From Hyphomonadaceae bacterium (GTDB taxonomy: Bacteria > Pseudomonadota > Alphaproteobacteria > Caulobacterales > Aquidulcibacteraceae), in assembly GCA_022843225.1 (NCBI GenBank), contig JALHOC010000008.1, forward strand, positions 1 through 64,000: a DNA stretch of 64,000 bases, written 5' to 3'. Position numbers and translations under genes: made by a program. The notes beneath the pieces were generated by a model that did no database searches, was not told the DNA's origin, and worked only from the letters and a program-made list of their open reading frames with translations. This document shows, one piece after another, positions 34,000 to 43,564 of the stretch (the stretch's first letter is position 1; the number at the start of each line of letters is the position of its first letter).

Positions 34000-34134
34000 G
34001 TCGGTCATCTCCATCGGCCAGAAGCGGCAGCATTGGAGACTTGGTTACCGAGCGTCTAAGGTCGTCGCCGTGACGATGGTCACATTAGCCGCGCGTTTAA
34101 CGTCAAAGCGCCAAAGTGCGCGCGGAGACGCGCC

Positions 34135-34389
34135 GTGACCCCTGGATGCTTTGTGTACATCATCGGCAGCACTGGCCCGCGTGGGATGGTTACCTACGTC
34201 GGCTGGACCACCGACCTCTCACGCCGTGTTGAACAACATAATGCCGGCACCGGCGCGAAATCGACGCGCGGCCGGGTCTGGACCCTGCTCTACGCCGAAC
34301 GCCACGACAGCCCGCAAGAGGCTATGCGGCGCGAATGGCGGCTCAAACGCGACCGCGCCTTCCGTGCACGACTGCGCGCAGCGCATTAG
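34135..34389 (+). CDS. GIY-YIG nuclease superfamily protein
   Basis: An 84-residue protein starting with GTG. FVYIIGSTGP...TYVGWTTDLSRRVEQHNAG is the GIY-YIG core (YII...YVG, Arg in the helix, His-Asn after), and RVWTLLYAERHDSPQEAMRREWRLKRDR holds the conserved Glu. This is the small YhbQ/UPF0213 type, proposed to act in DNA repair. It is followed by a small hairpin with T-tract. Confidence 0.88.
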   Translation: MTPGCFVYIIGSTGPRGMVTYVGWTTDLSRRVEQHNAGTGAKSTRGRVWTLLYAERHDSPQEAMRREWRLKRDRAFRARLRAAH

Positions 34390-34403
34390 CGTTAAGCGCA
34401 CGG

Positions 34404-34430
34404 GCGCCGTTTCGGCGCAGTTTTCCTCTT
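34404..34430 (+). terminator. Probable intrinsic terminator of the GIY-YIG gene
   Basis: GCGCCG (34404-34409) and CGGCGC (34413-34418) form a 6-bp stem with a TTT loop, followed by AGTTTTCCTCTTT. It lies 15 bases after the stop codon. Confidence 0.6.
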
Positions 34431-34568
34431 TCACGCGCATCTCGTGCCCAAGCGACGCGTGAAAGCAGGCCGAAAGCGCCCCAACCGCGTGGCACGGCTC
34501 GTGCTGCTCCCTTGTGCGTAGAACAGGCGGGCCCATGGGGGAACCGCCACGAACAAGGGCGCATACTC

Positions 34569-34970
34569 ATGGCTAACGCCACTGACCTCCATGTCGGCAA
34601 GCGGCTCCGCCGCCGTCGCCGGCTTCTGGGCCTCACCCAGCAACAGCTGGCTGAGTCCATCGGCATCCGCTTTCAACAAATCCAAAAGTACGAATGCGGC
34701 GCCAACCGCGTCACCGCGAGCCGTTTGTACGAACTCGCCGTCGCGCTCAACGTGCCTGTCAATTACTTCTTCGAAGGGTTGCAACAGGTCGCGACGCCCG
34801 CCGCGCCTGGCGCGCCAGCCAACGACCGCGATCTCATCGCGGCCGATGTGTTGAGCCAAAAAGAGACGCTCGAACTGATCCGCGCTTATTACAAGCTTGG
34901 TGAACGTCCGCGTCGTCGCCTGCTCGACCTCGCCAAGGCGCTGCAGGATGAATCCACCGACGCCGCCTAA
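34569..34970 (+). CDS. XRE-family transcriptional regulator
   Basis: The start at 34569 gives 133 residues; the track's long start overlaps the GIY-YIG gene. The N-terminal HTH is VGKRLRRRRRLLGLTQQQLAESIGIRFQQIQKYECGANR, followed by a helical tail (LELIRAYYKLGERPRRRLLDLAKAL). This is the widespread alphaproteobacterial helix-turn-helix protein that often controls motility or stress genes in relatives. No operator is assigned here. Confidence 0.9.
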   Translation: MANATDLHVGKRLRRRRRLLGLTQQQLAESIGIRFQQIQKYECGANRVTASRLYELAVALNVPVNYFFEGLQQVATPAAPGAPANDRDLIAADVLSQKETLELIRAYYKLGERPRRRLLDLAKALQDESTDAA

Positions 34971-35105
34971 GCGTCGGCCATCGCTTTCACTGCGCCCTCC
35001 ACGCGAGGGCGGCAGGGGAACCCGGGGGAAACGGGCTCGCCAGAACGGCGGGCCTGTTTTCGTTTGCCCTGTCCCACAGGCCGCGAAGCCCTGTATGCTC
35101 TCGCC

Positions 35106-35894
35106 ATGGCGCACGACATTCAACGCTTCCTCACTTTCGCCGACACGCTCGCCGACGCCGCACGCGAAGCGATCCTGCCCTATTTCCGCGCCGATCACGC
35201 CATCGTCCATAAAGGTGGAGATCGCTTCGATCCCGTCACCGACGCTGACCGCGCCGCTGAACGGGTGATGCGCGAGCTGATCGCGCGCGCCTTTCCAGAT
35301 CATGGCGTCTTGGGCGAGGAATTCGCCGAGACCGAGGGAACCAGCCCTTACCAATGGGTGCTCGATCCCATCGACGGCACCCGCGCCTTCATCGCCGGCC
35401 TGCCGACTTGGGGCGTGTTGATCGGGCTATCCTACAACGGCCAGCCAATCATCGGCATTATGGATCAACCCTATCTCGACGAGCGCTATCGCGGCTGGAA
35501 CGCGGGCGCGAACGTCACGACGCGCAGCCACACGCGCACACTCAAAACCCGCGCCTGTACAGCTCTTGATGAAGCGATCTTGTCCACCACTGACCAGAAC
35601 TTGTTCGTGGGCGATGAAGCCGACGCCTTCGCGCGCGTCCGCGACGCCACGCGACTCACGCGCTATGGCTTCGATTGCTACGCCTACGCCATGGTCGCGG
35701 CAGGCCATATCGATTGCGTGGTCGAAAGCGGGCTCAAGACTTTCGACATTCAAGCGCTCATACCCATCGTCACCGGCGCTGGCGGCGGCGTTTGCGCCTG
35801 GAACGGCGGTAACGCTGCGCAAGGCGGACAGGTGCTGGCCTGGGGCGATAAGCGAGTGCGTGACGCGGTAAGCGCCAAGCTGACAAAGGCTTAA
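35106..35894 (+). CDS. hisN: Inositol-monophosphatase family, probable histidinol-phosphatase
   Basis: The start at 35106 gives 262 residues. Metal-binding motifs are GEEF (about 73), DPIDGTRAFI and the C-terminal WD-like segment, here SGLKTFDIQALIPIV. The DPIDGTRAFIAGLPTWGVLIGL form is that of the HisN histidinol-phosphate phosphatases of alphaproteobacteria rather than SuhB. Assignment to histidine synthesis is by motif resemblance; other IMPase activities remain possible. Confidence 0.87.
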   Translation: MAHDIQRFLTFADTLADAAREAILPYFRADHAIVHKGGDRFDPVTDADRAAERVMRELIARAFPDHGVLGEEFAETEGTSPYQWVLDPIDGTRAFIAGLPTWGVLIGLSYNGQPIIGIMDQPYLDERYRGWNAGANVTTRSHTRTLKTRACTALDEAILSTTDQNLFVGDEADAFARVRDATRLTRYGFDCYAYAMVAAGHIDCVVESGLKTFDIQALIPIVTGAGGGVCAWNGGNAAQGGQVLAWGDKRVRDAVSAKLTKA

Positions 35895-36080
35895 CGTCCG
35901 AGAAGCGGCGCAAGCGCCTGTAATCGTGCGCGAATTATCAAGCCCCCAATAATGCGGCGCGCCCCTGCTGTTTCGGGACTTTCAGAGCGACAGGTTCCAC
36001 GCTAACGGAACCGGTCGCCGGATGTTCGGCGATGTCTTTGTGTCCGGGCGCGCGCTCGGGCCGTCTCAAGGAGAAGAACC

Positions 36081-36323
36081 ATGAGGATTGCGTACCTCCT
36101 CGCAGCGGCCGCCGTGCTCGGCCTCGCCGCCTGCGGCCAAACCACCGAAACCGCTACCGAAGACGCCGCCGCCACCACCGAGGAAGCCGTTGACGCGGTC
36201 GGTGAAGCTGCGGATGCGACGGGCGACGCCGTTGAAGGCGCCGTAAATGACGCCGCCAACGCTGTGGCCGACGCGACCGACGACAACCCGGCGACGGGCC
36301 CGGCGCCGGCGACGACGCCATAA
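36081..36323 (+). CDS. Small acidic Ala/Thr/Asp-rich lipoprotein
   Basis: An 80-residue protein with an excellent RBS (AAGGAGAAG) and a lipobox LAAC (Cys18). The mature part is a low-complexity run of Ala, Thr, Asp, Glu and Val in near-heptad repeats (AVDAVGEAADATGDAVEGAV), suggesting an amphipathic helix or coiled coil. It resembles entericidin-like short lipoproteins, without a proven relation. It has its own terminator. Confidence 0.8.
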   Translation: MRIAYLLAAAAVLGLAACGQTTETATEDAAATTEEAVDAVGEAADATGDAVEGAVNDAANAVADATDDNPATGPAPATTP

Positions 36324-36350
36324 TTTTTCGCGCTTAAGCGAGGAGTGGAA

Positions 36351-36385
36351 CGGGCGGCGCAGAGATGCGCCGCCCGTTTTTCTTT
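36351..36385 (+). terminator. Strong intrinsic terminator
   Basis: CGGGCGGCGCA (36351-36361) and TGCGCCGCCCG (36366-36376) form a perfect 11-bp stem with a GAGA tetraloop, followed by TTTTTCTTT. It ends the lipoprotein transcript just before the convergent MerR gene. Confidence 0.95.
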
Positions 36386-36388
36386 GCG

Positions 36389-37174
36389 TTACTCGGCGCC
36401 CGGGTCATTCAACTTCAGTTCCGCGAACGCGCGGCTCAGAAACAAAGTGTGCGCGGTCGTGCCTGGGCCTTGTGCGGCGATTTCGGGATCAGCCATCATG
36501 TCGCGCTTCATCGCGGTCGCGGCTTTGAACATCGCCGGATCGCCTCCCGTAAACTCATCAATCAGCGCCTTCGCTCGGCGCGCAATGTCGAGCGCTCGCT
36601 CCGATGTCGGATTGGCGTTCACGCCCAGCGCATCGATATCGGCGAAGACTTGCGCCCATGCCGCCGACACGCGCGCTTGATCTTCTGCCGCGAACGGCCG
36701 CGCGCGGAGTGAGGCTAATTGCTCTGGCGTATAGTTCTTTTGCGCCAAGGCTTCCATTTTGTCGTTCCACTTGAATTCAGTCATTGCCGTGCTCCTGACG
36801 AGTTTACCCAATTCGTCCGGAGAAAGAGCGCCGTCGCGTGCCAGCTTAGTCCGCGCCGCGCGCACCAGATTGAGCGCGGCTTGCGTTTCCGCCTTAGCGT
36901 CTTCGAGCGCGGCTTCCTGCAGCACAAGCGCGGCTGCAAGATCGCCCTTGCCCCGCAGCAACTCACCAATCCGTTTGAGCGGGAGGCCAAGCTGCTTCAG
37001 CGCCAGAATGGCGGAGAGCCGTTCCAGCTCAGGCGGGCGATAAATGCGCCAACCCGCGATGGTGCGGGCGGGTTTGATGAGGCCGGCGTCCTCGTAAACG
37101 CGCAGCGCCTTGACCGATACGCCGAAGCGTTTGGCCACAGCGGCGGCGGTCTCCTGGAAAACACTCGGCTTCAT
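36389..37174 (-). CDS. MerR-family regulator with TipAS domain
   Basis: A 261-residue protein. The N-terminal MerR HTH (VSVKALRVYEDAGLIKPARTIAGWRIYRPPELERLSAIL) is followed by a coiled-coil dimer helix (about 80-120). The C-terminal TipAS-like domain (WNDKMEALAQKNYTPEQLASLRARPFAAEDQARVSAAWAQVFADIDAL) is the globin-like drug-binding domain of TipA and SkgA. Relatives respond to thiopeptides or control stationary-phase catalase in Caulobacter. Targets here are unknown. Confidence 0.92.
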   Translation of the reverse strand: MKPSVFQETAAAVAKRFGVSVKALRVYEDAGLIKPARTIAGWRIYRPPELERLSAILALKQLGLPLKRIGELLRGKGDLAAALVLQEAALEDAKAETQAALNLVRAARTKLARDGALSPDELGKLVRSTAMTEFKWNDKMEALAQKNYTPEQLASLRARPFAAEDQARVSAAWAQVFADIDALGVNANPTSERALDIARRAKALIDEFTGGDPAMFKAATAMKRDMMADPEIAAQGPGTTAHTLFLSRAFAELKLNDPGAE

Positions 37175-37352
37175 TGCTGCTCTTCCTTCGAACGGCGCGG
37201 ATTAAAAGGCCGGCCCCAAGGGACGGCTCAAGAGATTTGTTCTGGGTCCGGCCTTCCGCCATCGACGATTTTCATCGCAACGATCACGTCGCGAGCTCTT
37301 GTTCGATGTACGGCTGCGCCCAAATGCACAACACCATCGGAGGAGGTCAGTC

Positions 37353-37496
37353 TTGCGCGTTTCCCGCACCATCGCCGCAGCGTCTGCAGCCCCGCTCATG
37401 TTCAGTGTCGCCGCGTGTGGTGAAATCGGCGAGGAAGGTGAGGAAGAAGAAGCCGGCAGCGAACAAAGCGAAGGCGGCGGCGAAGACGAAGACTAA
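37353..37496 (+). CDS. Tiny acidic lipoprotein with TTG start
   Basis: A TTG at 37353 has GGAGGAGG 7-14 bases upstream, far better than the track start at 37299. The 47-residue product has an N-terminal helix ending in VAAC (lipobox) and a mature tail of almost only Glu, Gly, Asp, Ser (GEIGEEGEEEEAGSEQSEGG). Such a short strongly acidic lipoprotein could bind cations or a cationic partner. It runs 4 bases into the convergent LapA-domain gene. Confidence 0.62.
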   Translation: MRVSRTIAAASAAPLMFSVAACGEIGEEGEEEEAGSEQSEGGGEDED

Positions 37497-37768
37497 ACGT
37501 TGCTGCTCGGAGGCCCCGCCTGGGCCGGCTTGGGCGCCGCCTTCGGCGCGGGTTTCGCCGTCGCCTTATGAAGCGAGTGGCGCAGGAACGAGAGAACGCT
37601 GCCGCCGGTGAGCATGCCCAGCATGTAAACCGCCACGATCATCGCCGCGAGCGGCGCGGTGATCTGCCAGCCGAGAAACGACAGCGTCGCGCTGGACAGA
37701 TTGCCCAGCGCAAACGCCAGAAGCAGCGCCACGAACGTAATGACAAGAAAGAGATAGAGGTAGCGCAC
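37493..37768 (-). CDS. LapA-domain (DUF1049) membrane protein
   Basis: A 91-residue protein with two membrane helices (about 3-24 and 39-62) in the LapA/YciS layout: LAFALGNLSSATLSFLGWQITAPLAAMIVAVYMLGMLTG. The C-terminus is a Lys/Ala/Pro tail in the cytosol (KATAKPAPKAAPKP). LapA of E. coli regulates LPS assembly with LapB; no lapB is nearby. It starts one base after the clpB stop and may be co-transcribed with it. Confidence 0.85.
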   Translation of the reverse strand: MRYLYLFLVITFVALLLAFALGNLSSATLSFLGWQITAPLAAMIVAVYMLGMLTGGSVLSFLRHSLHKATAKPAPKAAPKPAQAGPPSSNV

Positions 37769-37769
37769 C

Positions 37770-40361
37770 TTACGCCGCCTTCTTGTCGCTCGCGCCGTTG
37801 AACAGGAAGTCGTTGCCGTCGAAGCTCACGCCGATGCGGTCGCCGTCCTTGATGGCGCCTTCGAGAATCAGGCGCGCAAGCGGGTCCTGCACATCTTTCT
37901 GGATCACGCGTTTCAACGGCCGCGCGCCCCAGGCCGGATCGTAGCCGCGTTTGGCGAGTTCGCTCTTGGCGCGTGAATCCAACTCCAGCGCCATATTGCG
38001 TGCGGCGAGCAACTTTTCCAAACGCTTCAGCTGAATATCTACGATGGCGCCCATCTGCGCGCGCTCAAGGCGCTTGAACAGAATGATCTCGTCGATGCGG
38101 TTCAAGAACTCCGGGCGGAAACGCGCGCGCACTTCATCCATCACCGGCTTGCGTACGTCTTCGACGTCCGCGCCTTCGGGCTGATCGGCCAAATACTGAG
38201 CGCCCGCATTCGAGGTCATGATCAAGATCACGTTCTTGAAATCCACCGTGCGGCCCTGGCCGTCCGTGAGGCGGCCATCGTCCAACACTTGCAGCAATAC
38301 GTTGAACACGTCCGGGTGCGCCTTCTCGATCTCGTCGAACAGGACGACCTGATACGGGCGCCGGCGCACGGCCTCCGTGAGCGCGCCGCCCTCCTCGTAG
38401 CCCACATAGCCTGGCGGCGCGCCGATCAGACGCGAGACCGAGTGTTTCTCCATGTACTCGGACATGTCGATGCGGCTCATCGCTTGCTCGTCATCAAACA
38501 GAAACTCCGCCAACGCCTTGGTGAGTTCAGTCTTGCCGACGCCGGTCGGCCCCAGGAACATAAACGAGCCGATAGGTCGATTGGGGTCCTGCAATCCCGC
38601 GCGCGCGCGCCGCACCGCATCGGCGACAGCCTTGAGCGCGGGCTCCTGACCAATCACGCGATTGCGCAGATTGGTCTCCATCTGCAGCAACTTCGCCTTC
38701 TCGCCTTCGAGCATTTTTTCGACCGGCACGCCGGTCCAGCGCGCCACCACCGAGGCAATGGCTTCGGCGTCCACCACTTCCTTCACCAAGCCCTCGCCGC
38801 CGGCCTTCTTTTCCGCGTCCGCGATTTGCTTTTCGAGCTGCGGGATACGCCCATATTTCAGCTCGGACGCGCGCGCGAGATCGCCGCGGCGAACCGCCTG
38901 CTCGTAGTCGTTCTGCAGCCGCTCCAGCTCTTCCTTCGACTTGGAGGTAACTTGAAGCTTTTGCTTCTCCGCACCCCAGGTCGCGGTGAGTTCGGCGGAG
39001 CGGGTTTCGAGGTCTTTAATCTCGGCATCGAGTTTCTTGGTGCGCTCCTGTGAGGCGGGGTCTTTTTCCTTCTTCAACGCTTCGATCTCGATCTTGTATT
39101 GCAGAATGCGGCGATCGAGTTCGTCCAGTTCTTCGGGTTTGGAATCGACCGCCATCCTGAGGCGCGAGCCCGCTTCGTCCATCAGGTCGATGGCTTTATC
39201 CGGCAGGAAGCGGTCGGTGATGTAGCGGTGCGAGAGTTGCGCAGCCGCGACAATCGCTGCGTCCGAGATGCGCACGCCGTGATGCTGTTCGTAGCGATCT
39301 TTCAGGCCGCGCAGGATCGAGATGGTGTCTTCTACAGAGGGCTCGTTCACGAACACAGGTTGAAACCGCCGCGCCAGCGCCGCGTCCTTCTCCACATGCT
39401 TGCGGTATTCATCGAGCGTGGTGGCGCCGACGCAATGCAATTCGCCGCGCGCCAGCGCCGGCTTCAAGAGATTCGACGCATCCATCGCGCCTTCGGCTTT
39501 TCCGGCGCCGACGAGCGTGTGCATCTCATCGATGAACAGAACAATGCCGCCTTCGGCTGCCGTGACTTCGTTCAGCACCGCTTTCAGGCGCTCTTCGAAC
39601 TCGCCGCGGAACTTCGCGCCCGCGACGAGAGAGCCCATGTCCAGCGCGAGCAATTTCTTATGCTTCAGACTTTCCGGCACGTCGCCATTGATGATGCGCA
39701 GCGCCAAGCCTTCCGCAATCGCCGTCTTGCCCACGCCCGGCTCGCCGATCAGCACCGGATTGTTCTTGGTGCGCCGCGATAGCACTTGGATCGTGCGACG
39801 GATTTCCTCGTCGCGCCCGATCACCGGATCAAGCTTGCCCTTGCGCGCGTCCTCGGTGAGATCGCGAGCATATTTCTTCAGCGCCTCATATTGATCCTCA
39901 GCCGAGGACGATTGCGCGGTTCGACCCTTGCGCAACTTGCCGATCGCTTCTTCCAGTTTCTGAGGGGTGAGCCCCGCCTTCTTTAGAATCTCGCTCGCCT
40001 TGCCTTCGGCGATGACGAGGCCGAACAACAAACGCTCCGCCGTCACGTAGCTGTCGCCGGCTTTGGTCGCGGCTTGTTCGGCGGCGTCGAGCGCGCGAGC
40101 AAAGGAGTTCGCCGCATACATGCGGTCTCCGCCACCCTGCACTTTTGGCAGCGCTTGTACGGCGGCATTGACCTCATCACCGGCCTTGCGCGGATCGGCG
40201 CCGGCGGTGCGCATCAGCTCAGACGCCAAGCCCTCGCGGTCGTCGAGCAGCGCTTTGAGCAGATGTTGCGTTTCGAGCTGTTGGTTCTGTTCGCGCAGCG
40301 CAATGGTTTGGGCGGCTTGCACGAATCCGCGCGCGCGCTCGGTCAGCTTTTCCATATCCAT
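37770..40361 (-). CDS. clpB: ATP-dependent disaggregase ClpB
   Basis: An 863-residue Hsp100 protein with an N-terminal repeat domain, NBD1 (Walker [16 protein letters not shown]), the coiled-coil middle domain (about 410-520), and NBD2 ([14 protein letters not shown]; Walker [11 protein letters not shown]). It resolves aggregates with DnaK. The gap to the upstream stress gene contains a small hairpin (GTGTGG/CCACAC at 40442-40461) and may hold a heat-shock promoter, which I cannot assign firmly. LapA gene follows. Confidence 0.97.
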   Translation of the reverse strand: MDMEKLTERARGFVQAAQTIALREQNQQLETQHLLKALLDDREGLASELMRTAGADPRKAGDEVNAAVQALPKVQGGGDRMYAANSFARALDAAEQAATKAGDSYVTAERLLFGLVIAEGKASEILKKAGLTPQKLEEAIGKLRKGRTAQSSSAEDQYEALKKYARDLTEDARKGKLDPVIGRDEEIRRTIQVLSRRTKNNPVLIGEPGVGKTAIAEGLALRIINGDVPESLKHKKLLALDMGSLVAGAKFRGEFEERLKAVLNEVTAAEGGIVLFIDEMHTLVGAGKAEGAMDASNLLKPALARGELHCVGATTLDEYRKHVEKDAALARRFQPVFVNEPSVEDTISILRGLKDRYEQHHGVRISDAAIVAAAQLSHRYITDRFLPDKAIDLMDEAGSRLRMAVDSKPEELDELDRRILQYKIEIEALKKEKDPASQERTKKLDAEIKDLETRSAELTATWGAEKQKLQVTSKSKEELERLQNDYEQAVRRGDLARASELKYGRIPQLEKQIADAEKKAGGEGLVKEVVDAEAIASVVARWTGVPVEKMLEGEKAKLLQMETNLRNRVIGQEPALKAVADAVRRARAGLQDPNRPIGSFMFLGPTGVGKTELTKALAEFLFDDEQAMSRIDMSEYMEKHSVSRLIGAPPGYVGYEEGGALTEAVRRRPYQVVLFDEIEKAHPDVFNVLLQVLDDGRLTDGQGRTVDFKNVILIMTSNAGAQYLADQPEGADVEDVRKPVMDEVRARFRPEFLNRIDEIILFKRLERAQMGAIVDIQLKRLEKLLAARNMALELDSRAKSELAKRGYDPAWGARPLKRVIQKDVQDPLARLILEGAIKDGDRIGVSFDGNDFLFNGASDKKAA

Positions 40362-40473
40362 GTCAGACCCTCTTCAGGCGTCTCGCGCTCGCCGCCCCGA
40401 AGGCGCGGCTTGGCGCGGGTATGTGTCCTCGCTTCAGGTAGGTGTGGCGTTCAAACCACACAAGGGGGACGCA

Positions 40474-41316
40474 TCAATGCGCCATCAGCAACGGCACATT
40501 CGCGACGCGCAGCAAGTCGCGTGTGGCGCCGCCGAACACCAATTCGCGCAACCGCGAGTGCGCGTAACCGCCCATCACCACCAGATCTGCCTGCAGCGCA
40601 TTGGCCTCTTCCAAGATGGCCAGAGACGCCGCGCGGCCCATGCTGTCGACATTACGCACGTCGGCTTTCAGGCCGCGCCGCGCCAGGTGCGCGGCGATAT
40701 TGGCGCCCGGCTGATCGCCATGACCAAACATTTTCGGCTTTGCGTCCACTGTCACCACGGTGATCTCCGCGGATGCGCCTAAGAGCGCCCGCGCCTCTGA
40801 GAGCGCGCGCGTCGCCTCGCGGCTAGCGTCCCACGCCACCACGACACGCTGACCAATCGTTCCGCCCTTCCAATTCGGCGGCGCGATCAAAGCCGGGCGC
40901 CCGGAATGAAACAGCACGCCCTCGACGATCTCCTCGCGCAGTTCGCCGCCGGCGCCTTCGCTGGGGCGCGTCATGATCGCGACATCGGCATAGCGGGAAT
41001 GCACCGCCGCCACCCGGCCCAAATCGCGCGATAGCGCTTCGGCGCTGCGCAGCTCGCATGTGCGCTCAAACCGCCCGACTCGCGCCTCCACTTTTTTGCG
41101 CTCAGCTTCCGCCTCTTGGCGCGCGCGGCTCAGCAGCTCAGCCCAAACGCCGGCAACCACCGTTGGCTCATAGGCCAAGGGCTCGTCCGGCAGCGGCGTT
41201 AGGAAGGCGGCGGCAAGCTGCGCATCGCATTGGCTCGCCAGCGCTTCGCCGAGCGCCAAAGCAGGCTCGTCGGCTTCGGCCTCGGCGACCAGAACGAGAA
41301 TATCTTTCCATCCCAT
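40474..41316 (-). CDS. Universal stress protein family (tandem UspA)
   Basis: The start at 41316 has GAGG 8 bases upstream (280 residues); the alternative 41343 has no RBS. Two UspA-like halves are seen, the second with the ATP-binding-like VVMGGYAHSRLRELVFGGATRDLLR. The first half is divergent, lacking the G-x2-G-x9-G motif. Usp proteins are induced by stress and starvation. It is upstream of clpB on the same strand, 112 bases away. Confidence 0.88.
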   Translation of the reverse strand: MGWKDILVLVAEAEADEPALALGEALASQCDAQLAAAFLTPLPDEPLAYEPTVVAGVWAELLSRARQEAEAERKKVEARVGRFERTCELRSAEALSRDLGRVAAVHSRYADVAIMTRPSEGAGGELREEIVEGVLFHSGRPALIAPPNWKGGTIGQRVVVAWDASREATRALSEARALLGASAEITVVTVDAKPKMFGHGDQPGANIAAHLARRGLKADVRNVDSMGRAASLAILEEANALQADLVVMGGYAHSRLRELVFGGATRDLLRVANVPLLMAH

Positions 41317-41444
41317 GGGGAGGACCTCGCTTTGCTGACTCATCTTACGCGCTTCGCTCTCTGCTGACCAGAAATGTTACACCGACCCTTGGCGCCGGCC
41401 TTGAGCCTGCGCAAAGTCGCGGGCAACGCAATCAAGGAACCCAA

Positions 41445-42881
41445 ATGAACCTTCGGTCAGATGCTTATATCGACGGCCAATGGCGCACCGCGGCGCACCG
41501 CTTCGACGTCATTAACCCGGCGACGCAAGACGTGATCGCACGCGTGCCCGATCTGGGCGCTGCGGAAACCGAGGAAGCGGTGGCGGCGGCGGATCGCGCC
41601 TTGCCCGCTTGGGCGACGAAAACAGCCAAGGAGCGCGCCGTAATTCTACGCGCCTGGTACGATCTGATGATCGCCGAGATTGATCGACTTGCGCGGCTGA
41701 TCACCCTAGAGGGCGGCAAGCCCTTGGCCGAAGCGCGCGGCGAGGCGCTTTATGGCGCGAGCTTCGTTGAATGGTTCGCGGAGGAAGCCAAGCGCGCCTA
41801 TGGGCGCACAATCCCGACCACGACCGCGACGCGCCGCTATGTCACGATCAAACAGCCGGTCGGCGTGTGCGCCGCGATTACGCCCTGGAATTTTCCGATG
41901 GCGATGATCACGCGCAAGGCAGGGCCGGCGCTGGCGGCGGGCTGCTCGATTGTGCTGAAACCGCCGTCGCAAACGCCATTGACGGCGCTGGCGCTCGCGG
42001 AATTGGCCGAGCGCGCGGGCGTGCCGGCGGGCGTGTTCAATGTCGTGACCACGCACAGCCACACGTCCGCCATTGGCAAGGTGCTGTGCGAGAGCCCCTT
42101 AGTGCGTAAATTTTCGTTCACGGGGTCAACCGATGTCGGCAAGCGGCTCGGCTCGGCATGCGTGGGCTCAACAGTGAAACGCGTGTCGCTGGAACTTGGC
42201 GGCAACGCGCCTTTGATCGTGTTCGCCGACGCCGACATCGACAAAGCCGTCAAAGGCGCCATCGCTTCTAAATTCCGCAATGCAGGGCAAACCTGTGTGT
42301 GCGCTAATCGGATCCTGGTGGAGGATTCCATCTACGATGCGTTCTCGAAGAAGCTCGCGGATGCCGTGTCGAAACTCAAAGTCGGCGACGGGAAAGCGGA
42401 GGGCGTCGAGATCGGACCATTGATTGACGCGCACGCCATCGCCAAAGTCGAGCAGATGGTGGCCGAAGCGATCGGCGCCGGCGCCGTCGCGCTGACCGGC
42501 GGCAAGAAGCACGCCGCCGGAGCGCAATTCTATGCGCCCACCGTGCTTGCCAACGTTACCCGCGAGATGCGCGTCAATCGCGAGGAAATCTTCGGCCCCG
42601 TCGCGCCGCTCATTCGCTTCAAGACCGAAGACGAAGCCATCGCCATCGCCAACGACACGGAGTTTGGTCTCGCCGGCTATTTCTTCAGTCAGGACGTAAA
42701 CCGCTGCTGGCGCGTCGCCGAGCGGCTGGACTATGGCATGGTCTCGATCAATGACGGCATCTTCTCCAACGAAGTGATCCCGTTTGGGGGCATGAAGGAA
42801 TCCGGCCTCGGCCGCGAAGGCGGGGTCGAGGGGTTGGAGGAATACTTGGAGACGAAGTTCGTGAACTTCGGGGGCTTTTGA
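41445..42881 (+). CDS. gabD: NAD(P)-dependent succinate-semialdehyde dehydrogenase
   Basis: The start at 41445 gives 478 residues, the family length; the track's longer start is not supported. The Glu motif LELGGNAP and the Cys motif FRNAGQTCVCANRILV, the latter specific for GabD-type SSADHs, are present, as are ITPWNFPMAMITRKAGPALAAGC and the C-terminal GRLD-like YGMVSINDG. It oxidises succinate semialdehyde to succinate. No gabT is nearby. It is divergent from the universal stress gene. Confidence 0.93.
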   Translation: MNLRSDAYIDGQWRTAAHRFDVINPATQDVIARVPDLGAAETEEAVAAADRALPAWATKTAKERAVILRAWYDLMIAEIDRLARLITLEGGKPLAEARGEALYGASFVEWFAEEAKRAYGRTIPTTTATRRYVTIKQPVGVCAAITPWNFPMAMITRKAGPALAAGCSIVLKPPSQTPLTALALAELAERAGVPAGVFNVVTTHSHTSAIGKVLCESPLVRKFSFTGSTDVGKRLGSACVGSTVKRVSLELGGNAPLIVFADADIDKAVKGAIASKFRNAGQTCVCANRILVEDSIYDAFSKKLADAVSKLKVGDGKAEGVEIGPLIDAHAIAKVEQMVAEAIGAGAVALTGGKKHAAGAQFYAPTVLANVTREMRVNREEIFGPVAPLIRFKTEDEAIAIANDTEFGLAGYFFSQDVNRCWRVAERLDYGMVSINDGIFSNEVIPFGGMKESGLGREGGVEGLEEYLETKFVNFGGF

Positions 42882-42938
42882 GGGGCGGGCGGAAGAAATT
42901 GACCGCTCAACAATCTTTCGCGAGCACCTCGTGGCCCG

Positions 42939-43430
42939 CTAATCCTGCGGAATTTCAAATCCGATCCAGCGCACCGAGCAATCGTACCCGGGCCATTGCG
43001 ATGTATCGAACTGCATCCAATGGCCGCGTTTTGAAATACGACCCGGCGGATCGTCCTCGACGCGCTGCCCGACCTTACCGTCGGAGCCGTCGGTCCAGAT
43101 TTCGCACTCCTCGAAGCAGCGCTCGATCCAGCCGCGTCCGAACCAGGCGCCGTCGCGATAGAAGTCCGCGCGCAGCCAAAGACTAGGTGCGATCGAAAAC
43201 TCTATGCGCCCGTTAATGGCGCCGGAGAGCGTGATGAGCGCGTCCTGCTGCGTCTCGCGTTCCACTGTTACGCTTATTTCCCGCCCTTCGCGGTCACGCC
43301 ATGTGCGCGAGAATCGAGCGAAATCGCACAGCAAGGACAAGAGCCCTTGCGCCGAAGATAAGGTGGCAGGCCCATAGTCATCCCAAATAAAATGCGGCGC
43401 GCGAGTTGGCGGGCGTGGCTCCATTCTCAC
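42939..43430 (-). CDS. Hypothetical protein (163 aa)
   Basis: A soluble protein of 163 residues, rich in Trp, Arg and Asp, starting with GTG at 43430 or ATG at 43424; neither has a good RBS. It has the look of a small beta-rich domain (LLSLLCDFARFSRTWRDREGREISVTVERE). No family is recognised. The coding potential is decent, but shortness of evidence keeps confidence moderate. Confidence 0.55.
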   Translation of the reverse strand: MRMEPRPPTRAPHFIWDDYGPATLSSAQGLLSLLCDFARFSRTWRDREGREISVTVERETQQDALITLSGAINGRIEFSIAPSLWLRADFYRDGAWFGRGWIERCFEECEIWTDGSDGKVGQRVEDDPPGRISKRGHWMQFDTSQWPGYDCSVRWIGFEIPQD

Positions 43431-43564
43431 ATGAAATTGGACGGGCGGCAGTCCGTCAACTGTTCAATCTCACGTTCGACGATGCGCATCGGAGAATTTT
43501 ATTGCAAATCTCCCCGCGTTATTGGGCGCACGCTACTTCCTCAGCCTTCGGACGCGGCCCATAA

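Noticed and set aside
40442-40461. GTGTGG/CCACAC hairpin between the stress gene and clpB as a terminator
   Set aside because: The stem is short and no T-tract follows on the minus strand.
41058-41444. N-terminal extension of gabD
   Set aside because: It overlaps the universal stress gene and is Arg-rich, unlike the family.
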